From contig CM024177.1 in the NCBI GenBank assembly GCA_013433145.1, positions 950,501 through 1,014,500 of the forward strand: a stretch of 64,000 nt of DNA, in the 5' to 3' direction. The notes under the pieces are model-generated. The model saw nothing but the letters and a program-made list of their open reading frames with translations. It ran no database searches and was not told where the DNA came from. Each line of letters opens with the position of its first letter. Position 1 is the stretch's first letter. Shown here one piece after another: positions 1 to 8,822 of the stretch. Origin of the DNA: Ascaris suum (lineage: Eukaryota; Nematoda; Chromadorea; Rhabditida; Ascarididae). Position numbers and translations under genes: made by a program.

Positions 1-1477
1 AACACTGCGCACTACTTTCGACTTTTTTCGATGCCACGTTCGGCATAGAAAATTTATTGGTTGAATCGGACGGAACCTCTTGGATGTAAAAACCGACAGG
101 AAATGTTATTCGTAAATTATTTTCATAGATTTCTTCGTTGGTTGTTCTACATCCGGTTGCTATCGATTGGTTGTTCTACATGCGGCATTGTCAACAAACT
201 TTGTTAGGATCATGCTTTGATGCATTTGTTTTTCTTTGAAGCTCTTTTCTCAGAACAGATTTGCGTTTTGTTGCTTTCTTTAGTCCTTTCTTTTTGAAAT
301 TGCCATTGTCTTGTGATATTTTCTTTCTTGTCATTCTAAACGGAAGCGTATATTTGAAATATGCATTATCTGCCGCGGCTCCGTCATTCCTCTTTGAATA
401 TACTCAGACCTTTCTTGACTGAAGTATTTGGTGGAAATTTCTCTAGAAAGTTCAAAATCATCGATTATGTTGTGATCTTTATCGGAATAATTGCAATTAA
501 TTCAATCATACTTTCACATTGATATTCAAAATGGAAAAAATATAAAAGATAAATTCGAATTAAAATTCGAAATTTTAATACGTATTACATGATTCAATTT
601 TATTTATCAATGCCCCGTTGTGAAAATAGATGCTGCTCAATCATATATGGAGCACTATTAGGCAAGCAGACATCTTCAACAACAAGACGCCTAACACAGA
701 GCTCCATTTACGTCACATGGCATATATTACTCACTCAGCTTTTTAATTGACGCAGGATGATTTTGATGATGCGCCTATATGAGATAAGCAAAGTTGTAAA
801 TAATATGCAAATTTCTATCTGACCGGTAAATTTGTATATGATATGCAAATTCGGTAAGATATTCGAAGTGATGTAAATTAAACGCAATGCTAATTAAGAT
901 TTCTCTACTCGAAGATATGAACAATTCGAAAGAGAATTTATAATGGAGATGTTTTCAAGAAGAAAGTTTTATTTGGAAATTGTGATATCAGAATTCAATA
1001 GAAATTGCTCGATAATTTTTTTTTTAATTTCGAAGAAATAATAGTAATATTTAAGTCGAATGTCGATGAAAATAACAATAGTTGAAATTTTGAATGAAAT
1101 TCTTGAGGGTTGATTTTAACATTGGCTAAGCTTTGCAAGTCTCAACAATTCGATATTTGAGAGAACCCCCTAACTAATCAGGTCTCCGAAAAGATAGCGG
1201 AAGGAAGAGGAAGAGGGAGCGGAGGGGGGGGGGGGGGGGAGAGACGAAGAATAGAGACGAATTGAAGCAATAATTCTGCATAGTGAAGAGAAAAGTATTT
1301 AGATTTTTTTTTTTGAAATGTTCTTTTATTTAAGAACTAATAGAAACATGAAAGATAAGATTTTTTAAAATATTTTCCGCAATTTATAACGCATAATTTT
1401 TCATTATCTAATTTCTTTATTCGGGGCAATTTTTTTATACTTTTATTTTTATTACACTTTCGAGAAGAAATATTTAA
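1..1477. other. Non-coding AT-rich stretch upstream of the Ras-like exons
   Basis: I see no convincing exon here and, specifically, no P-loop (GxxxxGKS/T) that could precede the switch-I exon. It holds a poly-G run (about 1220-1239) and two ATGCAAAT octamers (805-812 and 843-850). It is probably intron or upstream sequence of the Ras-like gene. The same stretch recurs at 10996-12481. Confidence 0.6.
805..850 (+). promoter_or_regulatory. Paired ATGCAAAT octamers
   Basis: Two direct copies of ATGCAAAT, at 805-812 and 843-850, start 38 bp apart, about 1.7 kb before the first switch-I exon. They repeat at 11801-11808 and 11839-11846 in the second unit. ATGCAAAT is the classical POU/Oct binding site. 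Any regulatory role is inferred, and AT-rich DNA yields such matches by chance. Confidence 0.2.
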
Positions 1478-1688
1478 TTTGTCGATTTATATTTTTATTG
1501 GCTCATCCAATATGACGATTTTTTATGCGGTCTTATCAATAAATCTTTAATAATTTCGATGTGTAACGAATCGATCCGTCGATTCAATAGAGCTCGTAAT
1601 AGGGCGTTATCCTCTATAGCGCATTCAAAGGTTTTCTTGAAGTCGGCGACGAGTATATACAGAGTTCAATTTTAGTTCTCCGCACTGT
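1478..1688. repeat. 211-bp dispersed repeat, copy 1
   Basis: This 211-bp segment begins TTTGTCGATTTATATT and ends TCCGCACTGT. It also occurs at 10450-10660 and 12482-12692 with the same length and essentially identical sequence. Here and at 12482 the final bases form the left arm of a palindrome; at 10450 they do not. It has no open frame of note and no obvious terminal repeats or target duplication, so it could be a fragment of a short non-autonomous element or a local duplicate. Confidence 0.75.
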
Positions 1689-1707
1689 GTGCGGAGAACT
1701 AAAATTG
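1667..1707. repeat. Perfect 19-bp inverted repeat at the minisatellite edge
   Basis: Two 19-bp arms (1667-1685 and 1689-1707) are exact reverse complements around a TGT spacer. The left arm is the end of the 211-bp repeat. The right arm runs straight into the first minisatellite unit. The second unit has the same structure at 12671-12711. The other copy of the 211-bp repeat (10450-10660) lacks the right arm, which suggests fold-back synthesis created it. Confidence 0.85.
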
Positions 1708-2105
1708 TAGAGGGAGGGGGTATGTGTGCATAGGCAAATTTTGGAGGGTGTACGGGTAGGTATATACAGGCAAATTGGAGAGAGGGGAGAGGTAGGTGTG
1801 CACAGGCAAATTGGAGAATTGTTAAGTATGCACAGGCAAATTTTGGAGGGGGTAGGTGTGTACAGGCAAACTGGAGAGAGGGGAGAGGTAGGTGTGCACA
1901 GGCAAATTGGAGAAGAGGGAGGGGGTATGTGTGCATAGGCAAATTTTGGAGGGGGTAGGTATGTTTGGGCAGATTGGAGAACGGGAGAGAGGTAGGTGTG
2001 TACAGCCAAGTTGGAGAAGAGGTAGGCGTACACAGGCAAATTGGAGAGAGGGAGAGGTAGGTGTGCACAGGCAAATTGGAGAAGAGGTAGGCGTACACAG
2101 GCAGT
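1708..2105. repeat. G-rich minisatellite array 1
   Basis: Tandem units of about 35-40 bp share the core AGGCAAATTGGAGA or AGGCAAATTTTGGAGGGG. They are separated by GGTAGGT(A/G)TGTACAG or TGTGCACAG and by runs of three to six G. About ten units are present. The repeat peptides seen on the C-rich strand in all frames are a by-product of stop-free units. Confidence 0.9.
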
Positions 2106-2860
2106 GTCTGGGGATGGGGTGGGCGTGTGTAAACGAATTTGAGAAGGTATAAGTGTTTATTCTCGAACTATTCTTGGGGAGACGCTGAAGGCTGATGATT
2201 TGTTTTGCGCTTTTGTATCCTTGATACCTTCTTTGATTAAGGTTATTTTTTGCGGCAAACATTTATTGAGCCTCATGTAATAGAATTGGCGGAGTGTTCG
2301 CACTGCTGATATTGTCCATTTTTGGGGTCGAGATACTCCCGAACGTCTCTGGAGGAAGAAAAAAGAGCGGTCTGAGCTATGAACCATCTTCACTTCACTG
2401 AAATTGAAGTAGGAAATTTCTTTAATATCCGCTTATTTGTTGAAACGCTCTGCGCCATTTGCCTTGTTTTGTAATTTTCTTTATACATGCATCTCCTCCG
2501 TGTCCGTTTGTCCCCAAAAGGGGAAAGTGTAAGCATCAAATTCGATCCAGTATTTAATAATAGTTCATATACATAAGTTGCTATTTTTATTTACTTGCAG
2601 TTCGACCAACTCAAGGAGGCAGCAGTTAAAACCGAGAAGCATGTTTCCTACCAGGATACGTTCTATTTCACATTCAATGTCGATGGTGTGGAGTCGGTTG
2701 TGGAGCTTGTCGATCCTGGAGTGGTTTGTTATCAGTTATCAGTGTTTCAAGTTATCGATTTCGAATATAATAGCAAAAATACCGCACACCCATTCGTAGT
2801 GGAAAATTAAAAATTTCTCCCCACCAAAGACTTTTACGGACCTCGTAACCTTTGAGGAAT
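2103..2860. repeat. Exon-bearing block X, first copy in unit 1
   Basis: A block of about 758 bp running from GTGTCTGGGGATG to CCTTTGAGGAAT recurs at about 5456-6212. It contains the switch-I exon and its splice sites. The two copies differ by about a dozen substitutions, nearly all in the 5' intron part (about 2180-2530); the exon is identical. Minisatellite arrays flank the block. Confidence 0.85.
2601..2723 (+). CDS. Ras-like GTPase switch-I exon, copy a (unit 1)
   Basis: The acceptor is tttacttgcag before 2601 and the donor gtttgt after 2723. The exon is 123 nt, 41 codons, with phase 0 at both ends. The peptide begins FDQLKEAAVK and contains SYQDTFYFTFNVDGVESVVE followed by LVDPGV. This aligns with the Ras effector loop through G3 ('PTIEDSYRKQVVIDGE...LDTAG'). 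Ser takes the place of switch-I Thr35, and DPGV replaces DTAG(Q). The P-loop exon that should precede it is not in the window. Because the exon is phase-symmetric, including both copies (a and b) would insert 41 residues without a frameshift. The family call rests on the pattern across all four exons. Confidence 0.6.
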
Positions 2861-5458
2861 GTGCACAGGCACAGGTGTGCACAGGCAAATTGGAGAAGAG
2901 GGAGGGGGTATGTGTGCATAGGCAAATTTTGGAGGGGGTAGGGATAGGTATGTGCAGGCAAATTGGAGAGAGGGGAGAGGTAGGTGTGCACAGGCAAATT
3001 TTGGAGGGGGGAGAGGAAAGGCATGCAGAGGGATAGGTATGTACGGGCAGATTGGAGAATAGGGGAGAGGTAGGTGTGTACAGGCAAGTTGGAGAGGGGG
3101 TAGATTTGCACAGGCAAATTATAGAAGGGTTAGGCGTGGAGAAGCCAAATGGAGAAACTGTAGGCGTGCACAGGGAAATTGGCGATGGGGAGATAATGGG
3201 TAGGAGTGTGCAGGCAATTTGGAGAGGGGGGAGGCGGTAAGTGTGCACTGGCAAGTTGGAGAAGAGGTAGGCGTACACAGGCAAATTGGAGAAGAGGGAG
3301 GGGGTATGTGTGCATAGGCAAATTTTGGAGGGGGTAGGGGGAAAGTATGCAGAGGGTAGGTATGTACGGCAGATTGGAGAAGGGAGGAGAGGTATTTATG
3401 TACAGGCAAATTGGAGAGAGGGGAGAGGTAGGTGTGTACAGGCAAATTGGAGAATTGTTATGTATCCACAGGCAAATTGGAGAGAGGGGGGAGGTAGGTG
3501 TGCACAGGCAAATTTTAGAGGGGGTAGGGGGAAAGTATGCAGAGGGGTAGGTATGTACGGGCAGATTGGAGAAGGGGGGAGAGGTAGGTATGTACAAGCA
3601 AATTGGAGAGAGGGGGGAGAAGTAGGTGTGTACAGGCAAATTGGAGAAGAGGGAGGGGGTATGTGTGCATAGGCAAATTTTGGAGGGGGTAGGGGTAGGT
3701 ATGTACGGGCAGATTGGAGAAGGGAGGAGAGGTAGGTATGTACAGGCAAATTGGAGAGAGGGGGAGGTAGGGGTGCACAGGCAAATTTTGGAGGGGTAGG
3801 GGTAGATATGTACGGGCAGATTGGAGAAGGGGGGAGAGGTAGGTATGTACAGGCAAATTGGAGAGAGGGGGTAGGGGTAGGTAGTACGGGCAGATTGGAG
3901 AAGGGGGAGAGGTAGGTATGTACAGGCAAACTGGAGAATTGGTAAGTATGCACAGGCAAATTTTAGAGGGGGTAGGTGTGTACAGGCAAGTTGGAGAAGA
4001 GGTTGACGTACACAGGCAAGTTGGAGAAGAGGGAGGGTTATGTGTGCATAGGCAAATTTTGGAGGGGGTAGGGTAGGTATGTACAGGCAAATTGGAGAGA
4101 GGGGGAGAGGTAGGCGTACACAGGCAAATTGGAGAAGAGGGAGGGGGTATGTGTGCATAGACAAATTTTGGAGGGGGTAGCGGTAGGTATGTACAGGCAA
4201 ATTTTGGAGGGGGCAGGGGGAAGGCATGCAGAGGAGTAGGTATGTACGGGCAGATTGGAGAAAGGGGGAGAGGTAGGTATGTACAGTCAAATTGGAGAAG
4301 AGGGAGGGGGTATGTGTGCATAGGCAAATTTTGGAGGGGGTAGGGGTAGGTATGTACGGGCAGATTGGAGAAGGGAGGAGAGGTAGGTATGTACAGGCAA
4401 ATTGGAGATAGGGGGGAGGTAGGTGTGCACAGGCAAATTTTGGAGGGGTAGGGTAGGTATGTACAGGCAAATTGGAGAGAGGGGGGAGGTACGTGTGCAC
4501 AGGCAAATTTTGGAGGGGGTGGGGGTAGGTATGTACAGGCAGATTGAGGAAGGGGGGAGAGGTAGGCGTACACAGGCAAATTGGAGAAGAGGGAGGGGGT
4601 ATGTGTGCATAGGCAAATTTTGGAGGGGGTAGCGGTAGGTATGTACAGGCAAAATTTTGGAGGGGGCAGGGGGAAGGCATGCAGAGGAGTAGGTATGTAC
4701 GGGCAGATTGGAGAATATTGGAGAGGTAGGTGTGTACAGGCAAATTGGAGAATTGTTATGTATGCACAGGCAAATTGGAGAGAGGGGGGAGGTAGGTGTG
4801 CACAGGCAAATTTTAGAGGGGTAGGGGGAAAGTATGCAGAGGGGGAGGTATGTACGGGCAGATTGGAGAAGGGGGGAGAGGTAGGTATGTACAGGCAAAT
4901 TGGAGAGAGGGGGGAGAGGTAGGTGTGTACAGTCAAATTGGAGAAGAGGGAGGGGGTATGTGTGCATAGGCAAATTTTGGAGGGGGTAGGGGTAGGTATG
5001 TACGGGCAGATTGGAGAAGGGAGGAGAGGTAGGTATGTACAGGCAAATTGGAGATAGGGGGAGGTAGGTGTGCACAGGCAAATTTTGGAGGGGGTAGGGT
5101 AGGTATGTACAGGCAGATTGGGGAAGGGGGGAGAGGTAGGTATGTACAGGCAAATTGGAGAAGAGGGAGGGGGTATGTGTGCATAGGCAAATTTTGGAGG
5201 GGGTAGGGGTAGGTATGTACGGGCAGATTGGAGAAGGGGGAGAGGTAGGTATGTACAGGCAAATTGGAGAGGGGGGGAGAGGTAGGTGTGTACAGGCAAA
5301 TTGGAGAGGGGGTAGGCTTGCACAGGCAAATTATAGAAGGGTTAGGCGTGGACAAGCCAAGTGGAGAAACTGTAGGCGTGCACAGGGAAATTGGCGATGG
5401 GGGAGAATAGGTAGGAGTGTGCAGGCAATTTGGAGAGGGGGAGGCGTATACAGGCTGT
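2861..5458. repeat. G-rich minisatellite array 2
   Basis: About 2.6 kb, roughly 65-70 units of 35-40 bp, of several interspersed variants. One has TATGTACAGGCAAATTGGAGA, one TGTGCACAGGCAAATTTTGGAG, one TATGTACGGGCAGATTGGAGA, and one a purine insert GGGGGAAAGTATGCAGAGG. Variant order recurs in blocks of several units, so there is higher-order duplication. It lies in the intron between exon copies a and b. The G strand is the sense strand of the Ras-like gene. Many units have closely spaced G runs, giving G-quadruplex potential. Confidence 0.9.
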
Positions 5459-6212
5459 GTCTGGGGATGAGGTGGGCGTGTGTAAACGAATTTCAGAAAG
5501 TATAAGTGTTTATTCTCGAACTATTCTTGGGGAGACACTGAAGGCTGATGATTTGTTTTCCGCTTTTGTATCCTTGATACCTTCTTTGATTAAGGTTATT
5601 TTTTGCGGCAAACATTTATTGAGCCTCATATAATAGAATTGGCGGAGTGTTCGCACTGCTGATATTGTCCATTTTTGGGGTCGATATACTCCCGAACGTC
5701 TCTGCAGGAAAAAAAAAGAGCGGCCTGAGCTATGAACCATCTTCACTTCACTGAAATTGAAGTAGGAAATTTCTTTTATATCCGCTTATTTGTTGAAACA
5801 CTCTGCGCCATTTGCCTTGTTTTGTAAATGTCTTTATACATGCATCTCCTCCGTGTCCGTTTGTCCCCAAAAGGGAAACTGTAAGCATCAAATTCGATCC
5901 AGTATTTAATAATAGTTCATATACATAAGTTGCTATTTTTATTTACTTGCAGTTCGACCAACTCAAGGAGGCAGCAGTTAAAACCGAGAAGCATGTTTCC
6001 TACCAGGATACGTTCTATTTCACATTCAATGTCGATGGTGTGGAGTCGGTTGTGGAGCTTGTCGATCCTGGAGTGGTTTGTTATCAGTTATCAGTGTTTC
6101 AAGTTATCGATTTCGAATATAATAGCAAAAATACCGCACATCCATTCGTAGTGGAAAATTAAAAATTTCTCCCCATCAAAGATTTTTACGGACCTCGTAA
6201 CCTTTGAGGAAT
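5456..6212. repeat. Exon-bearing block X, second copy in unit 1
   Basis: This is the partner of 2103-2860 at an offset of about 3352 bp. It carries exon copy b and then continues into the unique downstream intron rather than minisatellite. The same diverged positions are found in the second 11-kb unit, so the block duplication came before the 11-kb duplication. Confidence 0.85.
5953..6075 (+). CDS. Ras-like GTPase switch-I exon, copy b (unit 1)
   Basis: Nucleotide-identical to copy a (2601-2723), with the same acceptor, donor and phase 0/0. It is the copy nearest the next exon (intron 6076-6655). Either copy, or both, could be spliced in from sequence alone. Identity across the exon and about 60 bp on either side contrasts with substitutions further upstream in the same block. 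That could mean selection on the exon, gene conversion, or chance. Confidence 0.6.
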
Positions 6213-6389
6213 CGAGTTGTCTCATTCTTGTCGTAATACGTCAGTTAATGTCAGTGGAGTTTTTAATGACTCTGGATACCATAGTCGGGGACCGACTGTG
6301 GACGCTACATGCTACTCATTAGCAGTAATCCAAGTTTCACTTGTGCATTACCCTCTCATAAGGATCTATCTATTTCTTGTTGATTAAGC

Positions 6390-6490
6390 GTCCCCCCCCC
6401 CCCCTCTACTCTTCTTCATTGCTTCCATATCCTCATCCCCTCTCCCGCTTGCTTCACCTCCCCCCTCCCGCCTTTTTGCTTTAGTTTTTC
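6390..6490. other. Poly-C and pyrimidine-rich intron tract
   Basis: A run of about 12 C is followed by about 80 bp of almost pure pyrimidine (CTCTTC, CCTCCCCCCTCCCGCC). It lies in the intron between exon copy b and the third exon. The C-run length differs in the second unit (about 17388-17400). Confidence 0.7.
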
Positions 6491-6655
6491 CCGAACAAAT
6501 TTGGGCAGTGCTATACCTGTTTTTTAGTGTAAAATTTCTTTGTTTGGCTGTAAACATAACACGCTATGAAGGGTGACATAGATGTTAAATAGGATCGTTA
6601 TTTTTAAAGAAATACCTACAATATGGTTCAGTGTTTTCATGTTGTATTTCTTAAG

Positions 6656-6793
6656 GAGCACACCGGAGCACGGGAGATGGCAATCCGTAAAGCACAAGGT
6701 GCAATGTTGTTTTATTCGGCGTTCTCACCTGCTTCCTTTAAGCAAATATCCGACTTGATCAGTGATTTCAATTATCGAAAGAGCAGAAATAAG
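6656..6793 (+). CDS. Ras-like GTPase exon: switch II to after beta-4 (unit 1)
   Basis: The acceptor is tatttcttaag before 6656 and the donor gtttat after 6793. The exon has 46 codons, phase 0/0. The peptide runs EHTGAREMAIRKAQGAMLFY then SAFSPASFKQISDLISDF and ends SRNK. This follows the Ras pattern 'mREqYiRtgeGFLLVYSvtdr.SFeei..l...I'. The DPGV-E junction is about two residues shorter than Ras switch II and lacks the catalytic Gln61 position. The frame stays open upstream to an ATG near 6623, but only the start at 6656 gives a matching phase and a sensible alignment. Confidence 0.6.
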
Positions 6794-7308
6794 GTTTATT
6801 TTTGAAATAGTATCACTTCACTTCTTGTCCTTTAACTAGTATGCAACACATGTCTAATTTACCTGTACAATCTGTAGTATAAATATAATGTAATCTTGTA
6901 GAATATACAGCCTATAACACGCCTTATTAATAATATACATTAGCATTTTATTCCAAACATATATAAGTAAAAAATTTGGATTCGAATTTCCCTTATATGC
7001 TCGCTTTCAATGATATAAAGCTGGAATTGGCGCTAAGTGTTCAGCAAAAGTTTATCGATCGCAAAAATCTTGTTGCTCTCTTCATATAAATCCTGTGGGA
7101 ATAGTATTATGTTTTATTTCTGACAACGCCTCACTCATTTTTCTATTTTTGTTTGTCATATATGCATAGTTGTTTATTCTTATTGAAAGAGAAGGCTTTT
7201 AGAATTTAAATTGCCATTTAATGTGTTGATTCTCATTGATTTGAAGCAAAACTTATGCTGTAAACTTGAGCTAATGCTAGAGTGGTTTATATATTTTTTA
7301 AAATTTAG

Positions 7309-7506
7309 GTGCCGGTCTTTTTAATTTGTATCGAAGATGAAATAGTGGACGATTGTTGTGAGACGTCTTCGGTAGGGCAATCTTCGTCAGAAGGCTATGA
7401 ATCGGAGACACCTCATATGCTTACGACGGAGGCTCTTTGGAAAAGGCGACCGAGCATGGAGAGGATCCGTGCTTGCCATGAAGAAGGCAAGCTTAGTCGC
7501 AGCAAG
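7309..7506 (+). CDS. Ras-like GTPase exon with degenerate G4 and insertion (unit 1)
   Basis: The acceptor is aaaatttag before 7309 and the donor gtgata after 7506. The exon has 66 codons, phase 0/0. It begins VPVFLICIEDE, which fits 'VPVILVGNKxDL' but has IEDE in place of NKxD, so guanine-base recognition is probably lost. About 40 residues follow that typical Ras proteins do not have; they are acidic and Ser-rich, then basic (WKRRPSMERIR), and end in KLSRSK, which leads into the 'VSxxEGxxLA' motif completed by the next exon. Confidence 0.6.
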
Positions 7507-7720
7507 GTGATAATTTATATATGTACATATATACGCATAAATTCTTTAGAAATTCTATGATAGTAAATAATATAGGAGCACATTCGATTGGTTCGGAAAC
7601 ATTTCACAGGAAAGGTATTGAAATGTTTTACAGGTAGGAGTTTATTGCATTGAAATGCTTAAGACGTAAGAAACTTATCTTTGAGTTTATATTTTTATCT
7701 TTTTTTTTGGCATTTCATAG

Positions 7721-7786
7721 GCAAAAGTGGTTGCGGTAGATAGTGGAGAGTTTCTTTATGAGATGAATTCTTTACGGCATTTCTAA
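7721..7786 (+). CDS. Possible alternative terminal exon (unit 1)
   Basis: An acceptor (catttcatag) precedes a 21-codon open stretch in the correct phase 0. It begins AKVVAVDSGEFLYEMN and ends at a TAA (7784-7786). If spliced after 7506 it would give a shorter protein without the CAAX box or the G5 region. The main model skips it in favour of 8219-8491, which restores Ras homology. A chance match in a 712-bp intron is quite possible. Confidence 0.2.
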   Translation, partial: AKVVAVDSGEFLYEMNSLRHF

Positions 7787-8218
7787 GTGAAGAGATCTGA
7801 TACCGATTGTTCGATTCTTTTTTTCCCACTTCATATACGACTTACAAATTGCTTATAAAATAATTTTTGTATGTCATATTTTCAAGAAATTGGGTTCTTG
7901 CCAACTAGTTTTATTACGTCGATTCGAGAAGAAAAGAGTGTAAATGAAAATATGTTGATTATATATAGTAGTTATAAATGCGTTCACTAATTTCTCTTAC
8001 GTTATGACTGCTGTATTTCAAAAAAAAAGCACTTAACTGGTTGACATAGATAGGATAACGCTTCTCCTTATTACGGTATTCGGATTACGGTATAAAAGTT
8101 GACACTTGCGTGCTTAATGATCCCGAAATTTCGAACGGAGGCTATAAACGATGGAAGCGGGAGGAGGACAAAGAAATCATCTCTGAATAGTGGACTACTT
8201 ATAAGCATGTAATTACAG

Positions 8219-8491
8219 GGTGAGCAGCTAGCAAAGGCGATTCCGGCCGATTGCAGATTTTTCTCGATAACTTTGGCTTCGTTTACGGATTCGGCTAAAT
8301 TAATGGACAGTATGATCCGTACAATACACGACAAGCAAAACAATAAACGAAATCGCATATTGCCTCGAGCTATTCCGAAGGTTCAGAGGACGCAGACTGA
8401 TAGCGAGTGTCTAAGCAGGTCGCCGACCACAAAAACGTCCGCCGATGAGAGTGGCAAAGCGGTCGTCTCTTCTGTATGCACAATATCTTAA
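8219..8491 (+). CDS. Ras-like GTPase last exon with CAAX box CTIS (unit 1)
   Basis: The acceptor is gtaattacag before 8219; phase 0; 90 codons plus TAA. It opens GEQLAKAIPADCRFFSITLA, aligning with Ras 'EGxxLAxxxxxxFFETSA', with ITLA in place of the G5 ETSAK. A helix-like stretch (LMDSMIRTIHDKQ) follows, then a basic region (NNKRNR, PRAIPKVQR), a Ser/Thr-rich tail, and the ending VCTIS. Cys-Thr-Ile-Ser fits a CAAX farnesylation site, since X = Ser favours farnesyltransferase. Membrane anchoring is inferred. With degenerate G3, G4 and G5, the product may be a pseudoGTPase. Confidence 0.65.
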   Translation, partial: GEQLAKAIPADCRFFSITLASFTDSAKLMDSMIRTIHDKQNNKRNRILPRAIPKVQRTQTDSECLSRSPTTKTSADESGKAVVSSVCTIS

Positions 8492-8555
8492 CTCTCATGC
8501 GGCTTTGTTAATTTAAATGTCAAGAAGGTGTAATTTCAATTAACGGGCGAACTAT

Positions 8556-8822
8556 CTGTCATTGCGGAAATTATAACGCTTTCATTGCGGGATCTGTAAA
8601 GGTGTGTTGCGGAATGTAATTTGTTGAGGTGTACTGCGGCGGAATGTATAACGGTGTCATTGCGAATTTTATAAAGGTGTCATTATGAAATTTATACGAG
8701 TGTCATTGCGAAATATATATTAGTGCCATTGCGGTATATATACTAATGCCGTTCCAAGATATGTAGCTGTATCGTTGTGGAATATACACGAGTATCATTG
8801 TCGCGGAATGTATATCAATGAT
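8556..8822. repeat. Degenerate ~28-30 bp repeat after the Ras-like stop codon
   Basis: About nine irregular units follow GGTGTCATTGCGGAATxTATA, with variants such as TCATTGCGAA, CCATTGCGGTA and TCATTGTCGCGGAATG. They start about 65 bp after the stop codon, probably inside the 3' UTR. The copy in the second unit is at about 19553-19819. Confidence 0.65.

Noticed and set aside
2157..2393. 78-codon minus-strand frame (MKMVHSSDRSFFFLQ...), repeated at 5510, 13162 and 16504
   Set aside because: It lies within the duplicated intron block and its repetition only reflects the duplication. Substitutions between copies do not favour silent sites in any obvious way.
3130..5329. Very long minus-strand open frames over the minisatellite (537 and 604 codons; similar ones at 14401-16349)
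   Set aside because: All three frames are open because the repeat unit lacks stops on that strand. The peptides are frame-shifted versions of the same unit and there is no splice or start context. Not annotated as genes.
2861..5458. Telomere-like GGTAGG/GGGGTAGG words in the minisatellite
   Set aside because: They are interrupted by a non-telomeric core every 35-40 bp and are not a telomere repeat such as TTAGGC.
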